This document shows positions 34,326-43,327 of a stretch of DNA of 64,000 bases, piece after piece (position 1 is the first letter of the stretch; each line of letters begins with the position of its first letter). The notes below the pieces were generated by a model. It made no database searches, had not been told where the DNA came from, and saw nothing but the letters and a program-made list of their open reading frames with translations. The DNA is taken from assembly GCA_963667455.2 (NCBI GenBank), contig CAXXFR010000013.1:186001-250000 (forward strand), given 5' to 3'. The translations under genes and the position numbers were made by a program. The DNA is from Bin55 sp963667455. GTDB lineage: Bacteria; Pseudomonadota; Gammaproteobacteria; Pseudomonadales; Azotimanducaceae.

Positions 34326-35746
34326 CTCTTACCCGCACAATCCTCGGGCTTGGGGTTGTGATTGTGTTCTTGATGGCAGGGGTCTCCTGCTCATCTCCGC
34401 GTAGCGGAATAGCTGAGTTTGCGGCAGTTGAAGATCCCGTTTTGCCGGATCTCTCGAGTGTGGATGCCGAGCTTGCAGAGTACTTGGCATTGCGTCGGGA
34501 GCTTGTGCTGCAGCATCCCACTTCAGCGGCAGAGCGAGGCCGACTTGCCATGGCCTACGACGTAAACGATTGGTCTCAGGCCGCCCTAGAAGTGTATGAC
34601 CAGGCGCACAGACTGGATCCCTTTGAATTCATGTGGCCGTATTTCTCTTCATTGATTCACGCGTCTCTTGGCGACTTTGAGTCAGCACTTGGTTCTGTGG
34701 ATTCGGCCCTTGACATCAATCCGCGATACAGCCCAGCATTGCTTTGGAAAGGAACTTGGTTGTCGCAGCTCAGCCAGTACGAACGGGCAGTCGATGTGTT
34801 CGAGGCAGCCTATGCGATTGATGGAAGTGTGTATTCGATCTTTGGAAAAGCTCAAGCGCTGTTTCAGAACAGTGACCCGCAGGCAGCAGCGGATCTCTTG
34901 GAACCGCTGCGAAGCCGAGCTCCACATCCTCAGTTATTTCGACTGCTAGCCCAAGTCTATGGTGAACTGAGTCGACATGAGGAAGCCGAGATTGCTCATG
35001 CACTCGGTGTTGAGAACGTAACGATGTCGTGGCCCGACTCGTTGGTTGCTCGTCGCGAAGTGCATGTTCGAGGGTTTGGAGGACGGCTGGCGATTGCGCA
35101 GCGTCTTCTTCAGGCTCGCCGCACCGAAGATGCGCTTCGTCAATTGGAAGTTCTGCAGGCTAACTACCCTAACCGTCCAGCTCTGGTCAGTACGCTTGCG
35201 TGGGCGTATTCACTTGGGGGCGATACCGAATTAGCCATCGCATCTTTGCAAATTGGCATTGAAGAAAATCCAGACCACCAACCGTTCTATGTTCAACTTG
35301 GAGATTTGTTGAGCATGTCCGGACATCTATCGGTTGCGCTGGATCTGTTGCAAAAGAGTGTGGAACTCAATGAATCTGATCCAGAGGCGCATGCATTGCT
35401 GGGCACCGTATACATGCGATTGGAGGAATTCCATCAGTCAGTCACGGCATTCAACAAGGCTTTGGAGCTGGGAGTCAGCGACACCGCCGACGTTCATGTT
35501 CGGTTGGGAACGATTGCTGGATATCGGCAAGATTGGGAAACTTCGATAACACACTTGAAACAGGCCATCGAACTGCAGCCTCGCAATGTTGTGGGACACG
35601 AACGGCTGTGTTTCGCGTATATCGAATCGGGTCAACTCGATGAACTAGAAGATGCATTGGAGTGGGCTGAGCAGCTGGGCATTCCTCCAGAAGAGTTTGA
35701 TCTTGTTCGTGAGTATCGAGACCAAGTTCTTAGGCAGCAGGAGTGA
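34313..35746 (+). CDS. TPR-repeat lipoprotein, second copy
   Basis: A 477-residue paralogue of the protein at 31177. It starts with GTG 34313, overlapping the end of the preceding propeller gene by 13 bases. The signal peptide ILGLGVVIVFLMAGVSC ends in a lipidation cysteine followed by Ser. The same order of repeats is present, with near-identical anchor phrases in both copies (AERGRLAMAYDVN here, TLRGRLAMTYEVN there; LDLLQKSVELNESDPEAHALLGTVYMRLE). Overall divergence is large enough that the duplication is old. It presumably partners the second propeller lipoprotein. Confidence 0.78.
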   Translation: MDSIALTRTILGLGVVIVFLMAGVSCSSPRSGIAEFAAVEDPVLPDLSSVDAELAEYLALRRELVLQHPTSAAERGRLAMAYDVNDWSQAALEVYDQAHRLDPFEFMWPYFSSLIHASLGDFESALGSVDSALDINPRYSPALLWKGTWLSQLSQYERAVDVFEAAYAIDGSVYSIFGKAQALFQNSDPQAAADLLEPLRSRAPHPQLFRLLAQVYGELSRHEEAEIAHALGVENVTMSWPDSLVARREVHVRGFGGRLAIAQRLLQARRTEDALRQLEVLQANYPNRPALVSTLAWAYSLGGDTELAIASLQIGIEENPDHQPFYVQLGDLLSMSGHLSVALDLLQKSVELNESDPEAHALLGTVYMRLEEFHQSVTAFNKALELGVSDTADVHVRLGTIAGYRQDWETSITHLKQAIELQPRNVVGHERLCFAYIESGQLDELEDALEWAEQLGIPPEEFDLVREYRDQVLRQQE

Positions 35747-35797
35747 ACGATTCTGATGTTTGGGGGTGGCAATCGGACTTGACACCGAACTGGCGAT

Positions 35798-37483
35798 TTG
35801 AGGCAATGCTGCCCCGCAGTCGGGTTGGTATTAGTCTCTTGTAATCCTTCGGATCGATCGGATGCTGGTGCGGTCGGTCAACCTTGGTTTGTGGAGGAGG
35901 CGACTGATCGGGGAATTAGTTTCGTCCACCAGTCCGGATTTCGAGAGATTCCGTTGCTTCCTGAGATCAATGGAAGCGGAATTGCGATAGCAGACTTCAA
36001 TTCAGACGGTTGGCTCGATATTTACTTCGTTCAGAGCGGCAGTCTGTATCGGGATGAAGCGGCGCTCTACTCGAACGAGCTGTACTTCAATGTCGGCGAA
36101 GGCCAGTTTGAGAAGTCCGGACAGATGAACGGTGCAGGTGATGGCGGTTATGGAATGGGTGTCGCTGTGGGAGACTACGACAACGATGGGGATGCCGACC
36201 TGTTCGTTACCAATGTCGGTCCCAACGTGCTGCTGGAAAACGACGGTCAAGGGAACTTTCACGACGTATCCACGCATGCCGGAATTGATGATCCGTCGTT
36301 TGGCACGTCTGCCACATTCCAAGACTTTGACCGGGATGGAGACTTGGATCTCTTTGTTGCCAACTATGTGAATTGGAATCTTGGCAACGAAGTCGAATGC
36401 TATGAAGGAGGTGTCCGGTCGTACTGTCCACCTGAGAGATACAACGCGCCAGCTGCAAATCGGATTTATCGCAACGACGGTGATGGAACGTTCACGGATG
36501 TCTCGCAGAGTGCAGGAATCGCTAGTTCATTTGGACACAGCTTTGGAGTTGTGAGCTCCGACTTCAATTTGGATGGATTGGTCGATGTGTATGTCGCGAA
36601 TGACCGAACGCCCAATGAGTTGTGGATCAATCAGGGTGACTTCCGTTTCATCGACGCCGCCAACGAGTACGGCGTCAGCGCGGATGGATATGGAATGGTG
36701 AAGGCGGGAATGGGCACTGAGTCGGCGGATTTCGACGACGATGGCGACTTCGATCTGCTCGTAGTGAACTTGGTTGGAGAAACCGACACACTGTTTCGCA
36801 ACGAGTCGGTGCAATTCACTGACGTTACAGCACGGATGGGACTAAATTCCGTTACGAGTCGATTCACACGATGGGGTGTCGCATGGGAAGACTTCGACAA
36901 CGACCGCGACCTCGACTTGTACATTGCCAATGGAGGTGTCTATCCGGTTGACCTTGGTCAAGACGACATCTACGCCGAACTCAACGTCCTCTTGGAGGGT
37001 CGTTCACACAGCCACTACACGCAAGCACGAATCAGTGGTGAAACCAAGAAGCTGTTGCACACAAGCCGGGGCGTAGCGGTAGGAGATCTTGATCGCGATG
37101 GCGGGTTGGATTTGATTGTCCAAAACCGGGATGGACCTCCTTACTTGCTTATGAATCGGGTTGCATCAGATGGCAACTGGACGTCATTCGACGTGCAAGT
37201 TCAGGCGGGACTGATCGCTCATGGCGCAAGGTTGACGCTTCGAGTTGGAGATCAGCAGCGCAGCTTCATAGTTACCCGAGACGGAAGTTTTCTCTCTTCG
37301 AATGATCCGCGAGTACATGTTGGACTCGGAGCAGAGAAGCAGGTGCGCGACATTTCGGTCAGGTGGCTCAACGGTCAGCTAGAGACATTCGGAACCCTAG
37401 AGGGCAATCAGCATGTTGTGTTGCGGCAAGGAACCGGAAATCCTTTGTACGACACCGAAAATCTCGGACCGGTGATCGAGTAA
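35798..37483 (+). CDS. CRTAC1-family beta-propeller lipoprotein, second copy
   Basis: A 561-residue paralogue of the propeller at 32640, the same length and with the same seven DxDxDGxxD blades and the conserved cysteine pair (VECYEGGVRSYCPP). ASPIC/UnbV residues FLSSNDPRVHVGLG close it. The start is uncertain: TTG 35798 gives only 14 residues before the lipobox cysteine (LVLVSC), a short signal peptide, and no good ribosome-binding site is seen. An in-frame stop at 35780 excludes a longer version. A small indel in the 5' end is possible. It ends one base from the convergent reductase gene. Confidence 0.82.
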   Translation: MRQCCPAVGLVLVSCNPSDRSDAGAVGQPWFVEEATDRGISFVHQSGFREIPLLPEINGSGIAIADFNSDGWLDIYFVQSGSLYRDEAALYSNELYFNVGEGQFEKSGQMNGAGDGGYGMGVAVGDYDNDGDADLFVTNVGPNVLLENDGQGNFHDVSTHAGIDDPSFGTSATFQDFDRDGDLDLFVANYVNWNLGNEVECYEGGVRSYCPPERYNAPAANRIYRNDGDGTFTDVSQSAGIASSFGHSFGVVSSDFNLDGLVDVYVANDRTPNELWINQGDFRFIDAANEYGVSADGYGMVKAGMGTESADFDDDGDFDLLVVNLVGETDTLFRNESVQFTDVTARMGLNSVTSRFTRWGVAWEDFDNDRDLDLYIANGGVYPVDLGQDDIYAELNVLLEGRSHSHYTQARISGETKKLLHTSRGVAVGDLDRDGGLDLIVQNRDGPPYLLMNRVASDGNWTSFDVQVQAGLIAHGARLTLRVGDQQRSFIVTRDGSFLSSNDPRVHVGLGAEKQVRDISVRWLNGQLETFGTLEGNQHVVLRQGTGNPLYDTENLGPVIE

Positions 37484-37484
37484 G

Positions 37485-38537
37485 TTACTTCACGTTTCCG
37501 TCGACGCCCAGGCGCTGATGCATGATCGGGCTTGTCGTCGTGTACTGAAGAAACACCTTCTGACCAGGGTTCAACTGCTGCTTGATCGCGAACGCGGCGA
37601 GCGCGGCCTCGTGGAATCCGGAGAGAATCAGCTTCCTCTTGCCGGGGTAGATGGCGATGTCTCCGATGGCGTAGATTCCCGGCACGTTGGTCTCGAACTT
37701 CTCGGTGTCCGTGACGATGTTGTGGCGGTCCAGCTCCAATCCCCACTCCGCAATGGGGCCAAGCGTGGGCGACAGTCCGAAGAACACCAGCAGCCGATCG
37801 CACGGAAGCTCCTCGACGTCGCCGGTGGGCTGGGTCACGTGCACTCCTGTGAGCCGTCCGTCCTGGACGGCCAAACCGGTCGTGTTGCCGACCATGAAGC
37901 GCATGCGTCCGGCATCGACGAACTCCTGCATCTTCCGGACCGAGGACTCCATGGCGCGGAACTTTTCGCTTCGATGTATCAGGGTCAGAGATCTCGCCTG
38001 GTCGATCAGGTCGATCGTCCAGTCGAGGGCCGAGTCGCCGCCGCCCAGTATCACGACGTCCCGGTCGTTGACGACGGACGTGTCGCGCAATCGGTAGAAC
38101 ACCTGCTTGTCGATGTGCTCTTCGACGCCGTCGACCCGCAGCGGCATGGGCTGAAACGATCCGACGCCGCCGGCGATGATCACCGTCTGGGCTTCGAATT
38201 CGGTGCCTGCGCTGGTGGTCACGAGAAACGTGAGGTCGTCGGTCGGAACCACCTCGGAGACCAGCTGGTTCAGGTGGAAGGTGGGGTTGAACGGCTCGAT
38301 CTGCTCCTCCAGCCGCTTGACCAGTTCGATGGCCGAGCAGACGGGAATGGCGGGGATGTCGTAGATGGGCTTGTCGGGATAGAGCTCCGCGCACTGTCCA
38401 CCCGAGTAGGGGAGGGCTTCGACCACGTGCGCCGAAATTCCCTGCAGGCCGAGTTCGAAGACCTGGAACAAGCCGCAGGGTCCGGCGCCGACTACGAGCG
38501 CGTCGGTTTGAATGGTCTTGCTTGAACTTGCATTCAT
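37485..38537 (-). CDS. Thioredoxin-reductase-like ferredoxin-NADP(+) reductase
   Basis: A 350-residue FAD/NAD(P) two-domain flavoprotein without the CxxC of thioredoxin reductase. FAD-binding VVGAGPCGLFQVFELG, the second Rossmann motif VVILGGGDSALDWTIDL, and the C-terminal IYAIGDIAIYPGKRKLI match type-2 ferredoxin-NADP reductases. It would reduce ferredoxin or flavodoxin with NADPH. Base composition is clearly higher in G+C than the flanking genes, with the antisense strand also fully open for over 300 codons, as expected of GC-rich coding DNA. This hints at transfer from a high-GC donor. It lies 108 bases downstream of gatB. Confidence 0.88.
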   Translation of the reverse strand: MNASSSKTIQTDALVVGAGPCGLFQVFELGLQGISAHVVEALPYSGGQCAELYPDKPIYDIPAIPVCSAIELVKRLEEQIEPFNPTFHLNQLVSEVVPTDDLTFLVTTSAGTEFEAQTVIIAGGVGSFQPMPLRVDGVEEHIDKQVFYRLRDTSVVNDRDVVILGGGDSALDWTIDLIDQARSLTLIHRSEKFRAMESSVRKMQEFVDAGRMRFMVGNTTGLAVQDGRLTGVHVTQPTGDVEELPCDRLLVFFGLSPTLGPIAEWGLELDRHNIVTDTEKFETNVPGIYAIGDIAIYPGKRKLILSGFHEAALAAFAIKQQLNPGQKVFLQYTTTSPIMHQRLGVDGNVK

Positions 38538-38645
38538 CGTGGTGAATTCAGACGATCTTCGACACGGGTTCGAGTCGCAACGGCATTCGTCCAGATCGAG
38601 GTTGAGGCGATGCGTTCCTGTTGCTTCGTTCCCGAGTGATCTTTG

Positions 38646-40100
38646 CTAGGGGTCTTCGTCCAATAGGAGATCGCTAAGAATCTCGTTGACTCTTCGCGGG
38701 TCGGCAGATCCTCCTGTCTCTTTCATGATCTGCCCAACGAAGAATCCTGCGATTTTCTTGCGGCCCCCCTTTAGCTGCTCCAGTTGCTTGGGATGACTAT
38801 CGAGAATCGACTGGACTATAGTACGCAAATGCGAGTCATCGGCATTATGAGTTCGCTTCTGGCTGGCAAGTGCTTCCTCCACCGAACCCCCATTGGACCA
38901 CAGACTCTGAAATACTTGACGTGCCGCTGTTTGCGTGATGGATCCATTGTCCACTTGGAGCAAAATCTCACCTAGCTCGTCTGGATTGACTGGTGCTTGT
39001 TCGATGGACAAGATGTCTTTGTTGAGCGCTGCGCTGACCACACCGACGATCCAATTGGCAGCGAGCTTAGGGTTCGGACATCTATCGATAGTGCGTTCGA
39101 AATAGTCCGATGTTTCTCGGTTGCGTGTAAGTCGAGCGGCGGTCGAGTCGTCGAGTAGGAGGTCGGCGACGTAACGCTCCCGACGTACGGCTGGTAATTC
39201 CGGCATCGTTTCCCTAATTTGGTGGATCAGGTCTTCCGAAATGCTCACAGGTAGCAGATCGGGGTCGGGAAAGTACCGGTAGTCGTCAGAGAATTCCTTC
39301 TCTCGCATGGGGCGGGTTTCGTCTCGAGCCACGTCGTAGAGCCTCGTCTCTTGAATCAGCGTGTCTCCTCGTTCAAGAGCTGCTATCTGCCTCTGGATTT
39401 CGAATTGCAGTGCTTTTTGAACGAATCGAAACGAATTGATGTTCTTGATTTCCGTTCGCTCTCCGAGCTTCGAATTTCCTTTCAATCGAACAGATACATT
39501 TGCGTCGCATCTCATGGATCCTTCGTTGAGGTTGCCATCGCAGATTCCCAGCCAAGTGACCAGCGTGTGTAGTTGTCGAAAACAGGCCGCCGCCTCCTCG
39601 GGGCTATGTAGCTGGGGTTCTGTGACAATCTCGAGAAGTGGAGTGCCCGCTCGGTTCAAGTCGATTGCAGTCTGGCCCGGATACCGGTCATGAACCGACT
39701 TTCCGGCATCCTCTTCGAGGTGGGCTCGCGTGATGTCAACGGGTTTGATACTCCCGTCGTCAAGTTGCACATTCAAGGTTCCGCGTCCCACGATCGGCTC
39801 GTTCAGTTGCGTTATTTGATACCCTTTGGGCAAATCGGGATAGAAATAACTCTTGCGGTCGAATCTGCACTGTGACGCAATATCGGCCGTTATCGCCAGT
39901 CCAAATCGAATTGCTTTCACCAGTACTTCCTGGTTGAGAACTGGTAGAGTCCCCGGAAACGCCAAGTCGACAATGCTCGCTGCTTGATTCGGAGCGAAAC
40001 CGACCCCGACCGGAGCCGAAGAGAATATCTTGGCCGCTGTGTTCAGCTGGACGTGCAATTCCAGTCCAATGACAGCTTCCCACCTTGATTCATAGGTCAT
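38646..40100 (-). CDS. gatB: Aspartyl/glutamyl-tRNA amidotransferase subunit B
   Basis: ATG 40100 overlaps the gatA stop (ATGA) and starts TYESRWEAVIGLELHVQL, the family opening; the frame is also open to 40130. Length is 484 residues. The glutamyl-phosphate cradle residues and the tail domain (QIMKETGGSADPRRVNEIL) are intact. With GatA and GatC it amidates Glu-tRNA(Gln) and possibly Asp-tRNA(Asn), which implies that this organism may lack one of the direct glutaminyl or asparaginyl synthetases. Confidence 0.96.
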   Translation of the reverse strand: MTYESRWEAVIGLELHVQLNTAAKIFSSAPVGVGFAPNQAASIVDLAFPGTLPVLNQEVLVKAIRFGLAITADIASQCRFDRKSYFYPDLPKGYQITQLNEPIVGRGTLNVQLDDGSIKPVDITRAHLEEDAGKSVHDRYPGQTAIDLNRAGTPLLEIVTEPQLHSPEEAAACFRQLHTLVTWLGICDGNLNEGSMRCDANVSVRLKGNSKLGERTEIKNINSFRFVQKALQFEIQRQIAALERGDTLIQETRLYDVARDETRPMREKEFSDDYRYFPDPDLLPVSISEDLIHQIRETMPELPAVRRERYVADLLLDDSTAARLTRNRETSDYFERTIDRCPNPKLAANWIVGVVSAALNKDILSIEQAPVNPDELGEILLQVDNGSITQTAARQVFQSLWSNGGSVEEALASQKRTHNADDSHLRTIVQSILDSHPKQLEQLKGGRKKIAGFFVGQIMKETGGSADPRRVNEILSDLLLDEDP

Positions 40101-41539
40101 GATGGGAGGATCGGCCGCTTTGTGTGCCAATCAGTAATTGATTGAAAGGCCTTACCGAGTGCGATAACGCTGGCCTCGCCAAAGTGAGGACCAATCAATT
40201 GCATGCCAACGGGAAGCTCGCCCGCAAATCCACACGGAACGCTCATGGACGGCAATCCCGACAGGCTGACGGGAACGGTGAACTCGTCCTGCCGATACAT
40301 TTCCGTTGGATCTCGGTCCATCTGTTCGAGACCGAAAGCTGTGGTAGGAGTGGAAGGAGAGAGAATCAGATCGACACTCTCAAACGCCTTCCGATAGTCG
40401 TCGCGTATAAGCCTGCGAATTTTCTGCGCTTTGAGGTAGTAGGCATCGAAGTAGCCGACCGACAGCACAAATGTACCGGTAAGGATTCTGCGCTTGACTT
40501 CAGTTCCAAACCCTTCGCTCCTCGAGTGCTCAAACATTTCGGTGACTCCGCCACGATGTTCACTTCGATGACCGTATCGAATTCCATCGTAGCGAGATAG
40601 GTTGGTGGATGCCTCTGCGCATGAAATCACGTAGTAGGTTGCAACTGCGACGTCGAAATGAGGAATGTCGATTTCGACGATGCGGTATCCCGACTCTTCC
40701 AGCGTTCGGATCGCGGTGTCAAGACAGGACGAGATTGCGCTAGGCAGATTACTGAACAGTCGCGCAGGGTAGCCGAGCACACGGGGCTGTTGGAACTCCG
40801 CTTGAGACGGGACGGACGCTACGCTGGTGGAGTCGTTCTTATCGTGGCCCGACATGGCCTTCAGCATGATTTCGGCTTCGCTCGCCGTGCGGGTCAGCGT
40901 TCCCGGATGATCGAGGCTGGATGCGAACGCAACCATACCGAACCTCGAGTTGAGACCATAGGAGGGCTTGAAGCCCGTAACTCCGCAGAAGGAAGCGGGC
41001 TGTCGAATCGATCCCCCAGTATCCGAACCGGTACATGCTGGTACGAGTCCGGCCGCAACGGCGGCGGCAGATCCCCCGGATGAGCCACCCGGCACGCGTT
41101 CAAGGTTCCACGGGTTCTTGACGGGGCCAAACGAACTGGTTTCGTTGGACGAACCCATGGCGAATTCGTCCATGTTGGTCTTGCCCACGCACACGGCTCC
41201 TGCTTGGGAGAGTCTTTCTACGATGGTCGCGTTGTAGGGCGCTACAAAAGATGCCAGCATCTTTGAGCAGCATGTCGTTGCCTCTCCTTCCACACAGAAC
41301 ACATCCTTGTGCGCGATCGGGATTCCCGTTAGTGGTCCTGTGGTGCCGTTGGCCATGTCTTGGTCGGCTCGTTGCGCCGCTGCTAGAGCGCGTTCCTCAT
41401 GGACTGCCACAAAGCAATTTACCAACTCTGACGTGTTGCGTATACGCTGTAGGCAGTCTTTGGTCAGTTCGACGGAACTGGCTTGTCGAGAATCGAGTAG
41501 ATCTCGAAACTCCTCGATGGTATGGAACTGGTAGCTCAA
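40097..41539 (-). CDS. gatA: Aspartyl/glutamyl-tRNA amidotransferase subunit A
   Basis: A 480-residue amidase-signature enzyme. The catalytic Lys is in GIPIAHKDVFC, the cis-Ser/Ser pair in PGGSSGGSAAAV and TGSDTGGSIRQPAS. It releases ammonia from glutamine and channels it to GatB. It starts with TTG 41539 overlapping the gatC stop (TTGA) and ends in an ATGA overlap with gatB, so gatC-gatA-gatB is a fully overlapping operon. Confidence 0.97.
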   Translation of the reverse strand: MSYQFHTIEEFRDLLDSRQASSVELTKDCLQRIRNTSELVNCFVAVHEERALAAAQRADQDMANGTTGPLTGIPIAHKDVFCVEGEATTCCSKMLASFVAPYNATIVERLSQAGAVCVGKTNMDEFAMGSSNETSSFGPVKNPWNLERVPGGSSGGSAAAVAAGLVPACTGSDTGGSIRQPASFCGVTGFKPSYGLNSRFGMVAFASSLDHPGTLTRTASEAEIMLKAMSGHDKNDSTSVASVPSQAEFQQPRVLGYPARLFSNLPSAISSCLDTAIRTLEESGYRIVEIDIPHFDVAVATYYVISCAEASTNLSRYDGIRYGHRSEHRGGVTEMFEHSRSEGFGTEVKRRILTGTFVLSVGYFDAYYLKAQKIRRLIRDDYRKAFESVDLILSPSTPTTAFGLEQMDRDPTEMYRQDEFTVPVSLSGLPSMSVPCGFAGELPVGMQLIGPHFGEASVIALGKAFQSITDWHTKRPILPS

Positions 41540-41820
41540 GGATCGATCACTCGAGGAACTAGGTAGTGGCCGTCGCGAGTCACTGCTGAAAGTTCTTGGT
41601 ACTTGTCCCGATCCTTAATTTCGGTGGGAGTGTCACTGCGCAAGACTTGCGCTGAGTCGAGCGGATGGGATAGTGGTTCGACTCCATCAGTGGGAACGTT
41701 TCCGATTACATCGATAAACCGGATGATCGTCTCCAAATCCGAAGCGATACCGTTCTGCTCGTCTACTGTCAAATGTAGCTGGCTCAGTGCACTAAGTCGA
41801 TTGAGTAGTTGCTTATCCAA
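41536..41820 (-). CDS. gatC: Aspartyl/glutamyl-tRNA amidotransferase subunit C
   Basis: A 94-residue protein with the GatC pattern: LLNRLSALSQLHLT at the start, a central helix with LETIIRFIDVIGNVPTDGV and the C-terminal PLSHPLDSAQVLRSD. It wraps around GatA and stabilises the GatAB complex. The start is TTG 41820, with GGGAA upstream. First gene of the operon, divergent from mreB across a 389-base spacer. Confidence 0.93.
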   Translation of the reverse strand: MDKQLLNRLSALSQLHLTVDEQNGIASDLETIIRFIDVIGNVPTDGVEPLSHPLDSAQVLRSDTPTEIKDRDKYQELSAVTRDGHYLVPRVIDP

Positions 41821-42209
41821 TACTGGTTCCCATTTGATGTGATTGTGGTGGTCCGCTCTTGGCAGTACGAACCTCTTGGCATTGATTCAATCCCGACAGC
41901 GAAGAAGCGACGGAATGACACTTGACCAACTTCGTTGCAGTCGCTCTATCCCTGAAATGGCAGGTGTTTGAACATTGTTCTGTGTGCACCAAGTTCACAA
42001 TACACAAGAATAGATTCAATTGAAACAATTCACACTTTCAACCTGCTAAACTTTGAATCGAAAGTGGACGGATTCTCGTGGATGCGAAGAATGAGGGAGT
42101 TGATCTCGACAGGTCTTTATTATGCAACCCTAGAATGTTGTGGGAGAGTCTCCAAGTGCTAGCTCACATCGAACCCAGACAACACCTTCGGGCCATGGGA
42201 AAAACATAG
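41821..42209. other. Divergent promoter region between gatCAB and mreBCD
   Basis: 389 bases without a supportable gene. The middle (about 41990-42060) is A+T-rich and holds the likely promoters for both operons, but I could not settle on a convincing pair of hexamers at normal spacing. No RNA gene recognised. Confidence 0.4.
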
Positions 42210-43232
42210 ATGTTGCGAGCAATACGTGGGCTGTTTTCTCCGGACATGTCCATTGATCTGGGAACGGCAAACACTCTGATCTTCATCAAGAATCAGGGAA
42301 TCGTGCTCAATGAACCTTCGGTAGTTGCTATTCGAACCAACGACCGGTCCGTTGCGGCCGTTGGAATGAACGCCAAGTCGATGCTTGGTCGAACCCCGAA
42401 TGAATTCACCATCATTCGCCCAATGAAGGACGGCCAGATCGCCGACTTCGATGTCACAAGCAAGATGCTTCGCTACTTCATCGACAAGGCGATTGGAGGG
42501 AAATTCTTTTCGGGGAGCCCCCGAGTTCTGGTCTGCATTCCATGCAAGTCGACCGAAGTCGAGAAACGGGCCATTCGGGACTCCGTTGACGCGGCTGGAG
42601 CTCGAGAAGTCTTTCTGATTGAAGAGCCTTTGGCAGCGGCAGTTGGTGCGGACCTCAACATCCAGGACGCTCGAGGGTCGATGGTGGTCGACATAGGCGG
42701 TGGAACCACCGATGTCGCGATCATGGCATTGAACGGTGTCGTAGTCTCCGAAAGCATCCGAGTGGGGGGAGACGAATTCGACAACTCCCTAATGAACTAT
42801 GTTCGCCAAAAGGAAGGATGTGTGATCGGTGAGTCCACAGCAGAAGAAATCAAGAAGAAAATCGGGACTGCTGTTACGTTGGATGTCGTACAGGAAATTA
42901 CGGTGACAGGGCACAACTTGGCTGAGGGAATACCGAAGCAGTTCGTGTTGAATAGCGATCACATGATCGAAGCGCTGAGCATTGCAACGACCAAGGTTTT
43001 GGAAGCCGTGCGATCCGCCTTGAGGGAGTGTCCGGCCGAGCTTTCCGCAGACATTGCTCAGAGTGGGATCATGCTGACAGGCGGAGGTGCACTGTTGCAT
43101 GGGCTCGACGAGTTGCTTCAGCAGGAGACAGGGCTACCTGTAATGAAGGCTGAAGATCCGCTAACTTGCGTTGCGAAGGGATGCGGACAGATTCTAGACT
43201 CGGAATACGTCGAGTACCTGAAGCTGAAGTAG
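42210..43232 (+). CDS. mreB: Rod shape-determining protein MreB
   Basis: A 340-residue bacterial actin. FSPDMSIDLGTANTL is the phosphate-1 loop with the N-terminal amphipathic region before it, IEEPLAAAVGA and VVDIGGGTTDVAI form the second phosphate loop, and LTGGGALLHGLDELL is the adenosine motif. It polymerises beneath the inner membrane and guides lateral wall synthesis. It heads mreB-mreC-mreD. Presence implies a rod-shaped cell. Confidence 0.97.
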   Translation: MLRAIRGLFSPDMSIDLGTANTLIFIKNQGIVLNEPSVVAIRTNDRSVAAVGMNAKSMLGRTPNEFTIIRPMKDGQIADFDVTSKMLRYFIDKAIGGKFFSGSPRVLVCIPCKSTEVEKRAIRDSVDAAGAREVFLIEEPLAAAVGADLNIQDARGSMVVDIGGGTTDVAIMALNGVVVSESIRVGGDEFDNSLMNYVRQKEGCVIGESTAEEIKKKIGTAVTLDVVQEITVTGHNLAEGIPKQFVLNSDHMIEALSIATTKVLEAVRSALRECPAELSADIAQSGIMLTGGGALLHGLDELLQQETGLPVMKAEDPLTCVAKGCGQILDSEYVEYLKLK

Positions 43233-43327
43233 CCTCTGTGCGCATCTCAAGCGGACCGAAGAAGAGGTCTTTGGGTAAATTCAGCCGAAGGAATCTCTGA
43301 CGGTCTTGGAATTGACTGGATGTCGAC

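Noticed and set aside
37408..38394. Long minus-strand reading frame of 328 codons
   Set aside because: It is an Arg/His-rich shadow frame of the GC-rich reductase gene on the same strand in another phase; no protein-family similarity.
37518..38525. Long plus-strand frame of 335 codons antisense to the reductase
   Set aside because: An antisense shadow explained by high third-position G+C.
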